NCBI GenBank assembly: GCA_016929465.1
Contig: JAFGIT010000356.1
Location: 1 to 7,459, forward strand
Length of the DNA stretch: 7,459 nucleotides
Source of the DNA: JAFGIT01 sp016929465 [NCBI: Candidatus Coatesbacteria bacterium]
GTDB taxonomy: Bacteria > B130-G9
Direction: 5' to 3'
In this document: in pieces, positions 1-6,327 of the stretch
How positions within the stretch are numbered: the first letter of the stretch is position 1
Layout of the letters: each line of letters begins with the position of its first letter
Position numbers and translations under genes: made by a program
The notes under the pieces: model-generated
What the model was told of the DNA's origin: nothing
What the model saw: only the letters and a program-made list of their open reading frames with translations
The model's database searches: none

Positions 1-2165
1 ATCTTGAAGAAGGCGTGGTCCGGTTCACTCGACGGATCCCAGCTGAATCGAAGCGTGCCGGTGCCAATTCTGCTGCCTCGGAACGCGATCGTATCAGGGG
101 CGTCGAAGTCGAATTCGCCTGATGTTCTATATTGGAACAGGTAGGGTTCATCCATCGAGTTGCCTGTCTCGTCAGCGAGGGAATCGCTCAACATTGCAGA
201 AATCGTTGCACCGGATGGGAAGGAATCATAGGGCGAGAAGATGATGCAAGACGCATCGGAGTCAAATGTGAGTTGCCCTGGCCAAATGCCTCCCGGATTG
301 CTCTCCACAATTAGCATATCCGGTGTCACGCTATCTGAGGAAACGTCTTCCGATACTCTGATGAATACGTGTGTGTTTCGCGGCACATTCCGAGCTCCGT
401 CAACGGGGATAGTGGCTACCACAACAGGTGGAACATCGTCCTCCGCGATCCGGAATGTCCACGAGAAAGACTCCATGGTGTTAGGCGGCATCGATTCATC
501 ACTTGCGGAGATGGTCACCTGGACCTCCTGACCGTAATCCAGTATCCCGGAATCGTCGGTGTAGTTGACCTTTGCTCCCCAGTGGATCATGAAGGGCGCC
601 GGCGCCGCCGGATTGACCACTTCACCATTTATCGTCATGCGGAGCGAGTCAGGGTCTATTCTGCCGCAGAAATCTCTAATCAGGATGGAGATGCCGCTCG
701 ATGTTTGCGCGAAAAGGTCATTCAGGGAGACGACTGCCCCATCCGGCGGGTAGCAATCGACGACAAACGGTGGCCAAATGTCTTCCCCGATCGAGAAGGA
801 GAAAGCAAACGGCTCCATCTGGTTGGGCGGGGAGGCGAGGTCTGCACCGGCTATCTCGATTTCATAGTCCCTGTTGAAACCAAACTCACCGATCCCTGCG
901 TAGGTCAAAAAGCATCCAGTCTCGTCCTGCTCGACACGGGCCTCGACCGGTTGACCATTCACGGTCATCATCAGACTGGTTGCATCAATACCGGCGGCAT
1001 CATCCTCAATGACGGCAAAGACGGAGAACGGGTCCTCTGGGATATCTATGGCGCCTGAGGGGCCGTAGTCAGAGACATAGGGCGGCTCCACGTCGGGCGA
1101 CGCATCTTCCGCGACTTTGAAAGTGTAAGCAAGGGGCGACATCTGATTCGGCGTTGAGAACCTATCCGAGCAGGAGAGCTCGACCGCTATCTCTGAGCCT
1201 GGCTGCAAGGGACTCTCAAATGCGTACTGCACAACCAAGGAACTTCCGAGCTCCTCCGTCCAAAATTCGACCTCATCGCCTCCTACTATGAGCGAGACGC
1301 TCTCCGGATCCACCCCCGTCCCCTTGTCTGCCAATTCAATCGATATCGTGGGATTCGACACCGAAGTGCTGCCGTATGGGCTCGGCGACGCACGGACGGC
1401 TGAAGGTGATTCAGCGTCTCTCAGCCATCTTATCATCCTCATGAGAATCTCATCTCGGGCAGCCCTGTCGCCATCCAGGCCGATCAATGACTCGATAACG
1501 AACGAGAGAAACACCATCCGATAGGGTAGCGTAGTGCCGTCCGCGGGGAGCCTTACCGCCGCGGCATTTACGAATGGGCCTGAGCTCATCGTCACAAAAG
1601 GCTGCGCAAAGTCATCCAGCGGCCGGACGAGCATGAAGTAGTCCCTGTTGCCGAGCGGTGATTCAGTGGAGAAGGACATACCATCCCCGATAGGGTCATG
1701 CGATGCCCCGATAGTCAGAAGGGCACGTGTGTAATAGTCATAAGCCACATGTGTGTAATCTAGAAGGAAGCTATCGTTGGTCTGATACGCATACTCACCA
1801 GCAGACAGAAGCAGCGCTCCGCCGGCATTGAGATACTCCATCATCCTGTCGGCAGCGTCACCGTAGAAAGAGGTAAAGCTGTTCCCGCCTATTGAGTAGA
1901 TGACAACGTCAAAGGACAACATAAGCTCTACGGTCGGCAGCGTCGCGGCTTCAAATAGACTGAACGTCTCGTATTCTAGTTCCAGGGCATCCAGAGACTC
2001 CATCACATAGGGAGCAGTGCTGGGATTGAAAATGGAAACGCTATCGTCGATGAAGAGGACCGTGGGCGGGTCCTCGGCGGCGAAAAGGCCAGGTGAGACG
2101 CCCAGCGCGATGAAGATAATTGACAGGATGATAGCGATTCTAAAAGGGACGTAAGCCAATTCCAT
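1..2165 (-). CDS. Secreted multidomain protein, third gene of the array (3' end beyond window): GATase-like + Ig-like repeats + Big_5 + Fn3 start
   Basis: Hand translation gives 721 codons without a stop from ATG at 2165 to the window edge, so the C-terminus is missing. Residues 1-30 are a Sec signal peptide: R9, a hydrophobic run over 10-23, and a likely signal peptidase I site near LFAA (27-30). Residues 34-250 form a GATase/ThuA-like alpha/beta domain with strands TVLFIDD (35-41) and FDVVIYS (85-91), a turn GGALLLSAGEY (115-125) and a ThuA-like HDPIGDGM (156-163). No cysteine sits at the nucleophile elbow. Three Ig-like repeats follow (about 251-357, 358-462, 463-577), each with a G-x-[VI]-D-x-x-S-type core. 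A Big_5-like domain (578-685) carries VPRNTHVFI. An Fn3 domain begins near 686 and is cut by the edge. The order matches the complete upstream paralogue, so a Kelch propeller and final Fn3 domain are expected beyond the window (inference). The start is supported by AAGGCGGT 7 nt upstream and by the signal peptide. The function is unknown; a surface or extracellular binding role is likely. Confidence 0.9.
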   Translation of the reverse strand, partial: MELAYVPFRIAIILSIIFIALGVSPGLFAAEDPPTVLFIDDSVSIFNPSTAPYVMESLDALELEYETFSLFEAATLPTVELMLSFDVVIYSIGGNSFTSFYGDAADRMMEYLNAGGALLLSAGEYAYQTNDSFLLDYTHVAYDYYTRALLTIGASHDPIGDGMSFSTESPLGNRDYFMLVRPLDDFAQPFVTMSSGPFVNAAAVRLPADGTTLPYRMVFLSFVIESLIGLDGDRAARDEILMRMIRWLRDAESPSAVRASPSPYGSTSVSNPTISIELADKGTGVDPESVSLIVGGDEVEFWTEELGSSLVVQYAFESPLQPGSEIAVELSCSDRFSTPNQMSPLAYTFKVAEDASPDVEPPYVSDYGPSGAIDIPEDPFSVFAVIEDDAAGIDATSLMMTVNGQPVEARVEQDETGCFLTYAGIGEFGFNRDYEIEIAGADLASPPNQMEPFAFSFSIGEDIWPPFVVDCYPPDGAVVSLNDLFAQTSSGISILIRDFCGRIDPDSLRMTINGEVVNPAAPAPFMIHWGAKVNYTDDSGILDYGQEVQVTISASDESMPPNTMESFSWTFRIAEDDVPPVVVATIPVDGARNVPRNTHVFIRVSEDVSSDSVTPDMLIVESNPGGIWPGQLTFDSDASCIIFSPYDSFPSGATISAMLSDSLADETGNSMDEPYLFQYRTSGEFDFDAPDTIAFRGSRIGTGTLRFSWDPSSEPDHAFFK
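435..1415 (-). repeat. Three tandem Ig-like repeats inside the third gene (protein-level repeat)
   Basis: Residues about 251-577 contain three units colinear with those of the complete gene. Their cores are DKGTGVDPES, DDAAGIDATS and DFCGRIDPDS. Their closing strands are TPNQMSPLAYTF, SPPNQMEPFAFSF and PPNTMESFSWTF. The first unit keeps the cysteine before the closing strand (ELSCSD, matching QVSCQD in the neighbour). The conserved order shows that the genes were duplicated as whole architectures, rather than each expanding its own repeats. Confidence 0.75.
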
Positions 2166-2170
2166 CGATT

Positions 2171-3352
2171 TTACCGCCTTGCTTCGGGCTTCAGATTAGC
2201 GCGATACTCCCGGTGACCCACGGAGTTCGAATCGCGCATCCTAATCAGTGCAAGAGGCTCCAGATGCGGAGGCGATGTGTTCGCGCAGTTCGAGATTATT
2301 GATACATTTCCTGCTTCATCAATAGTCTTGATTGAAAAATAAGATGTCTCATCAGTCTGGGCAAGGGTCAATTGCAGGTTTTCAAGAGTCCCGGGGAACG
2401 ACGGAAGATACAGCACTGGCACCGATGGTGCTCCGTCGAAATCCTCGTCATTTTCTATCGGACTGCTCGAAATTCTTATATCGTAGCCGCTCGCGCGTCC
2501 TTGATGACCGTCATCACCCGGGGCGGTCCAGCTGAGTTGAACCTGGGCACCGTCATTGCTCAACGCGGCGCTCAAATCCTCAATACCCGCAGGGGGGATC
2601 CGATCGGCGAAGTAGTCATACAGCTTGAGACAATGAGCGTCTCCGAATGGTCCATCATCGCCATAGCCTCCATGCGTAATTAGATAGGCACTCGAATCAT
2701 TGATGATGCCCGATGGGACCACAACCATCGGCATCGACCGGCGAGGAGATGGTGAATATCCAGTCACGGTTGCCGCTAAATCAGTCCATTCGTTTGTGAA
2801 TAGGCTGAAAGAGTATAGCTCATTCGACGGCACCGGCCAGCTCAGTTCTCTATCGAGAATCCGTCCCCCAAACACCACCAATCTATTGAGATTCTCATCG
2901 ATAACCATCGCGTGCTGGAATCGCTCCATGGGGAGAGAACCCGATGTTGGAAGAGAGACCCAGACTAGCTCCTCTGGGTCGAACATGTAGCTCTTGCTGC
3001 TCACGCCGTTCTCGCCCAGGCCGCCAAATAGGTAAGCGCGGTCGATATACGGGACATAAGCAAAGGCCGCCTGGTGGAACGACAGCGGCTGGTAGCCGCT
3101 GAAATAGACATGAGTTGCCCATTCATGAGCATCCAGATCGAAGAAATAGACATCAGACTGTCTCTCATAGTCGATTCCCGTGGCTCCACCTCTGACGGCC
3201 GCAAGGCAGCCATAGAATAGAAGCCTATTGCGGAGAGAATCCAAAAATCCGGTACTCGGCAGCGTCGGCGTGGTCTTCCCGAAGGAGACGGGCGGTGGTG
3301 TCCCCGCCGGTTCGAAGGCTGTCCATTCGTAGTCGAGGAGGTCCAGGCGATA
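2171..3352 (-). repeat. Long paralogous block: C-terminal part of second gene, matching 6328-7459
   Basis: From the blade-2 strand YRLDLLDYEW to the stop, the second gene aligns colinearly with the whole visible part of the first gene, 1182 against 1132 nt. Protein matches include GFLDSLRNRLLFYGC against GLLDSRRNRLLFYGC and VPVLYLPSFPGT against VPVLYFPSFPGT. At the DNA level, 2388-2424 matches 6545-6581 at 31 of 37 positions, counted by eye. Confidence 0.85.
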
Positions 3353-6325
3353 AACCGTGACGTTACTCGCGACAACCCAGATGACGTAACGGTCACTGTC
3401 ATAGAATGAAAAGCATCTGCCAGGTGGCGGATACGGGCCGGTTGTGGGAACCGTCTCCCACCGGAAAAGGTCCAAATCCAGTGCATACAGAGTATCTGTC
3501 TGCATCTCGGTAGTACCGCCAATCAGATAGATCTTTCTTTGCGGAGAAACGAATACCAACTGATGATCATATCGCGATCCGGGCGCGGGTCCCGGGAGCT
3601 GGAGATCGAGCCAGTCGGTTTCCGCAGATGGTGAAATGGTAAGCGATTCGGACGGCAGGCCATCCTCGCCTCGCTGATTGTAGCCGGTCACCCAGACACG
3701 ATATAACCTACCCTCCGAGAGACCATATATCTTGTATTCGGTTGACATGCCCGCATCGACCCAGCCCGAGTCATCGTCCCCGGATGATGCCTTCGCTCTG
3801 CCAAGAGCCTCATAGTGAAGCCTGTAGCCGGCCAGGGAGATATTCTCCGCATGTTCCCACCGGGCATGGATGAAGCCGTTGCCGGGACCCGCGCTCATCA
3901 GCTTTGGCGCGTCGATTATGGAGGACGAAGATGCTACAAATTCATCGGAGTAGTCGCTTTCGCCCGAGCAGCAATCCATAGCCGTTACGGCGAAGTGGTA
4001 AGTTTTCGCATTGTCGAGCCCAGTCAGATGTATCAAGAACATATCATAGACATCGATCGGGGATGGCCCCTGATCCAAATCGTCACCCTCGTAGGGTTCG
4101 CAGCATCCGTCGGAATCGTAATAAATCCTGTAAAAAATCGCATCCTCGTCGTCTGAGGTCTGCCAGTAGAGGGAGACCTCTCCGTCACCCTCGTAGCCAA
4201 AGACGTTGCTGGCTGGAGCGGGTGCATCGAGGTCGAATCCGGAACCAACTCGATAGCTGAATTCGTATGGCTCCTCCATGACATTGCCGCTCATATCCCT
4301 CAGACCCGCCTCCATTCTCACCGTGATCGTCGCCCTGGCAGGCGGATTATTGAATGGCACAAAATGTATATAGGGGGTATCCGGGTCGAATGAAGTCGTC
4401 CCCTCGAGAACGCCTCCACCCACTCTTTTATATTCAACTGTCAGAAGGTCCTGCGTGACGCTGGCGGGATCGGTGTCCGGGGAGACCATAATGAAGACAT
4501 GTGTATTCCTTGGAATGCCTACCGAATCTGGCTCCGGGATTGTCCCCGTGACTGATGGCGGTGTGCGATCTTCACCAATTAAACTGAATGACCAGGAGAT
4601 AGGCCCCACGGGAATGGGCGGTATGGCCGTATCCTCTGCATACAGCTCCACGTTGACCTCCTCACCCGCGGCGAACTCGTCCTCATCTGCATAATAGCGA
4701 ATCTTGAGACCATCAAAGAAGGGTGCCGATGACGGGCGCACTAGTTTGCCATTTACCTGCATTCGAACTGAGTACGGGTCGATACCTCCCATGTAGTCCT
4801 TCATGCGAACCTCTATGCGTCCCCCGTTGCGGGCCCCATAGAATTCATCCATATCCCAGACCGAACCGTCTGTTGGGGTCACATCAGTGACCATGGGAGG
4901 AGATGTGTCCTCGGGAATCTCGAATGAGAATTGAAGTGGCTCCATCTCATTGGGGGGCGAGGCGAGGTCCTGCGCGGTCACTTCGATGAAGTGCTCCCTA
5001 TATGGTCTGAATTCACTCGGACAAACGCACCATAATTCGATGCCGCCCTCGGTTCTCTCTGTAAGCGTGCCGAGCTCCTTGCCATCGACCTTAATCCTGA
5101 GGCCGGCCCTATCGACGCCGGTGCCGTCATCCCTGATAGTCGCGTGGATTTTGTAGGAGTTGTTGTCCTCCGCGGCCAGAGCGCCAGACGGACCAAATTC
5201 GGTCGGATACGGGGGCTCGTTGTCCAAGTCGGCCTGGTTGCCGATTGAGTATGAGTATATGAGTGGCTCCATCTGATTCGGTGACTTGTACCTGTCCTGG
5301 CATGAGACCTGAACCTGGACAACTGAGCCGGGACCCCGCGGTTCAGGGAAATCGTAGCGCACCCTGAGGCCGCCCGAGAACGCGGCCACATCCGGTGTGA
5401 CAGCCTCTTCGTCTATCAGCAGCTCGATGCTGTCCTTATCGACTCCCGTCCCGATGTCCGCCAGCTCAAGGATAACGGCGCCGTTTGTATATCCAGATTG
5501 ACATCCCGCCGATGGATAGCTCCATTCCAATGACGGCGCGATGCGATCGTAGAGCCAAGTTATGACTCGATAAAGGAATTCCGCGCGTGGCTCGGATGAG
5601 CCCTGTTCATCGACAATCGCTTCGAACGGGAAATTCGTGAGGATTACGCGATAGTCGAGATCGACCTCATCCGATGGCGCCCTAATTCCCATGCAGCTTG
5701 TGTGAGAACTCGCCGTGCCGCCGAAAATCTTCTGAGGTACATCGCCCATCAGCTTCACGTAGCACGCCTCCCAATAGAAGCTCGGCGGATGCTCCGGCGC
5801 AATAACCATGCCCGATGTTATCGGATCGAGATGCTCCCCAAGTATCAAGGGGACGTACGACCAATAATCGTATGAGATTTGAAGATAGTCCTCCATTAGT
5901 TCGCTGGAGTAGTTGTTATAGGTAAGCCACTCGGATGAGATGTAGATGGCCCCCCCGCTGTCGAGATAGTATTTTACATTGATTTCATCAATGTCTTGAA
6001 GATGAAAGAACTCATCGCCAGTGGTCCAGATAACAACGTCGTAATTCCTGAGTTTGGATACGCTTGGGGGAATCAGAGACGACTCCTGGATATTGTATAT
6101 GTCATACGTGAAGCCGCGGGCATCGAGCGCCTCGGTGAAGTAGGACGCACCATAGGTGTAGTATTCAGAATTGCCGTCGTCCACCAGGAGAATCGTCGGC
6201 ATGGTTGCGCCACCATCCGCGGCGAATACATCGGGCGAGCATCCCGCGGCAAGGATGGCGATTCCCGCGATTATCGCAACTCTAAATATCCAGCCGATTG
6301 CGGTTGGCTTAATTGGTTCTTCCAT
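2171..6325 (-). CDS. Secreted 1384-residue protein, complete: GATase/ThuA-like, Ig-like x3, Big_5, Fn3 x2, Kelch propeller, Fn3
   Basis: This is the only complete gene. Residues 1-36 form an export signal (R15, hydrophobic 16-28) with a possible lipobox ending in C29 and a possible signal peptidase I site at VFAA (33-36). Residues 43-260 are a GATase/ThuA-like alpha/beta domain: TILLVDD (44-50), YDVVIW (95-100), GGAIYISSEW (124-133) and LDPITSGM (166-173). It has no elbow cysteine, so amidotransferase activity is unlikely. Three Ig-like repeats (about 264-361, 370-473, 476-585) carry GTGVD or GGID cores and end in a PNQMEPL-type strand. A Big_5-like domain (588-694) has IPRNTHVFI and DMSGN. 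Two Fn3 domains follow (about 698-800 and 803-899). The first has two vicinal cysteine pairs. A Kelch/galactose-oxidase-type beta-propeller of six blades (about 905-1240) has YLIGG, LFYGC, YLFGG and VVFGG strands with Tyr...Trp partners. A third Fn3 domain (1242-1349) has SWTAPGDDG and DEAGN. The tail is basic, with no recognisable sorting signal. An extracellular binding or scaffold role is inferred; the exact function is unknown. Confidence 0.95.
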   Translation of the reverse strand: MEEPIKPTAIGWIFRVAIIAGIAILAAGCSPDVFAADGGATMPTILLVDDGNSEYYTYGASYFTEALDARGFTYDIYNIQESSLIPPSVSKLRNYDVVIWTTGDEFFHLQDIDEINVKYYLDSGGAIYISSEWLTYNNYSSELMEDYLQISYDYWSYVPLILGEHLDPITSGMVIAPEHPPSFYWEACYVKLMGDVPQKIFGGTASSHTSCMGIRAPSDEVDLDYRVILTNFPFEAIVDEQGSSEPRAEFLYRVITWLYDRIAPSLEWSYPSAGCQSGYTNGAVILELADIGTGVDKDSIELLIDEEAVTPDVAAFSGGLRVRYDFPEPRGPGSVVQVQVSCQDRYKSPNQMEPLIYSYSIGNQADLDNEPPYPTEFGPSGALAAEDNNSYKIHATIRDDGTGVDRAGLRIKVDGKELGTLTERTEGGIELWCVCPSEFRPYREHFIEVTAQDLASPPNEMEPLQFSFEIPEDTSPPMVTDVTPTDGSVWDMDEFYGARNGGRIEVRMKDYMGGIDPYSVRMQVNGKLVRPSSAPFFDGLKIRYYADEDEFAAGEEVNVELYAEDTAIPPIPVGPISWSFSLIGEDRTPPSVTGTIPEPDSVGIPRNTHVFIMVSPDTDPASVTQDLLTVEYKRVGGGVLEGTTSFDPDTPYIHFVPFNNPPARATITVRMEAGLRDMSGNVMEEPYEFSYRVGSGFDLDAPAPASNVFGYEGDGEVSLYWQTSDDEDAIFYRIYYDSDGCCEPYEGDDLDQGPSPIDVYDMFLIHLTGLDNAKTYHFAVTAMDCCSGESDYSDEFVASSSSIIDAPKLMSAGPGNGFIHARWEHAENISLAGYRLHYEALGRAKASSGDDDSGWVDAGMSTEYKIYGLSEGRLYRVWVTGYNQRGEDGLPSESLTISPSAETDWLDLQLPGPAPGSRYDHQLVFVSPQRKIYLIGGTTEMQTDTLYALDLDLFRWETVPTTGPYPPPGRCFSFYDSDRYVIWVVASNVTVYRLDLLDYEWTAFEPAGTPPPVSFGKTTPTLPSTGFLDSLRNRLLFYGCLAAVRGGATGIDYERQSDVYFFDLDAHEWATHVYFSGYQPLSFHQAAFAYVPYIDRAYLFGGLGENGVSSKSYMFDPEELVWVSLPTSGSLPMERFQHAMVIDENLNRLVVFGGRILDRELSWPVPSNELYSFSLFTNEWTDLAATVTGYSPSPRRSMPMVVVPSGIINDSSAYLITHGGYGDDGPFGDAHCLKLYDYFADRIPPAGIEDLSAALSNDGAQVQLSWTAPGDDGHQGRASGYDIRISSSPIENDEDFDGAPSVPVLYLPSFPGTLENLQLTLAQTDETSYFSIKTIDEAGNVSIISNCANTSPPHLEPLALIRMRDSNSVGHREYRANLKPEARR
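2173..2180 (-). promoter_or_regulatory. Shine-Dalgarno of the third gene, embedded in the end of the second
   Basis: The minus strand reads AAGGCGGT, one mismatch from the consensus AAGGAGGT, with a 7-nt spacer to the ATG at 2165. It overlaps the last two arginine codons (AGG CGG) and the first base of the TAA stop of the upstream gene. With only 5 nt between stop and start, this supports translational coupling and fixes the ATG at 2165 as the start. Confidence 0.75.
2606..3613 (-). repeat. Six-bladed Kelch propeller of the complete gene (protein-level repeat)
   Basis: Residues about 905-1240 show six Kelch-like units. Each has a hydrophobic strand, usually ending in GG or GC, then a Tyr/Phe-containing strand and usually a Trp: YLIGG...YALDLDLFRW; VIWVVASN...YRLDLLDYEW; LLFYGC...YFFDLDAHEW; AYLFGG...YMFDPEELVW; LVVFGG...YSFSLFTNEW; YLITHGG...LKLYDYF. 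Blade 2 lacks the double glycine and is degenerate. The first gene keeps blades 3-6 and the end of blade 2 within the window. Confidence 0.8.
4127..6325 (-). repeat. Long paralogous block: N-terminal part of second gene, matching 1-2165
   Basis: From the start codon into the first Fn3 domain, the second gene aligns colinearly with the visible part of the third gene, about 2199 against 2165 nt. Anchors are SPDVFAAD against SPGLFAAE after the signal core, DPITSGM against DPIGDGM, GTGVD in the first Ig unit, DLASPPNEMEP against DLASPPNQMEP, and IPRNTHVFI against VPRNTHVFI. Divergence is clear in the GATase-like domain and lower in the Ig and Big_5 parts. Confidence 0.85.
4571..5536 (-). repeat. 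Three tandem Ig-like repeats inside the complete gene (protein-level repeat)
   Basis: Residues about 264-585 contain three units of roughly 100-110 residues. Each has a core of the form D-x-G-x-G-[VI]-D-x-x-[SG]: DIGTGVDKDS, DDGTGVDRAG and DYMGGIDPYS. This is followed by a short beta strand ending in a D-G, N-G or D-E turn. Units 1 and 2 close with SPNQMEPL or SPPNEMEPL before an aromatic strand. The third closes with a diverged version (IPPIPVGPISWSF). The pattern is typical of bacterial Ig-like domains in exported proteins. Confidence 0.75.
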
Positions 6326-6327
6326 TC

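Noticed and set aside
811-845. Short direct repeats (GGCTCCATCT...GGCGAGG type) at about 811, 4940 and 5269
   Set aside because: They are not a mobile element or CRISPR. They encode the recurring NQMEPL/NEMEPL segment of the Ig-like repeats.
369-1058. A 229-codon plus-strand open frame
   Set aside because: It lies wholly antisense to the third gene, whose minus-strand frame is open and encodes recognisable Ig-like repeats. The plus-strand product is Arg/His/Gly-rich with no known motif.
2166-2190. Terminator or promoter between the second and third genes
   Set aside because: The gap is 5 nt and no hairpin with a T-run is present. The junction is explained by the embedded Shine-Dalgarno. The 2-nt junction at 6326-6327 likewise leaves no room.
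3001-3522. A 173-codon minus-strand open frame in another phase
   Set aside because: It overlaps the Kelch propeller frame, which has clear blade motifs. The alternative product is low complexity (Arg/Ser/Thr-rich).
2606-3613. Galactose oxidase enzyme
   Set aside because: Only the propeller pattern is shared. The Cys-Tyr cofactor and copper ligands of galactose oxidase cannot be recognised.
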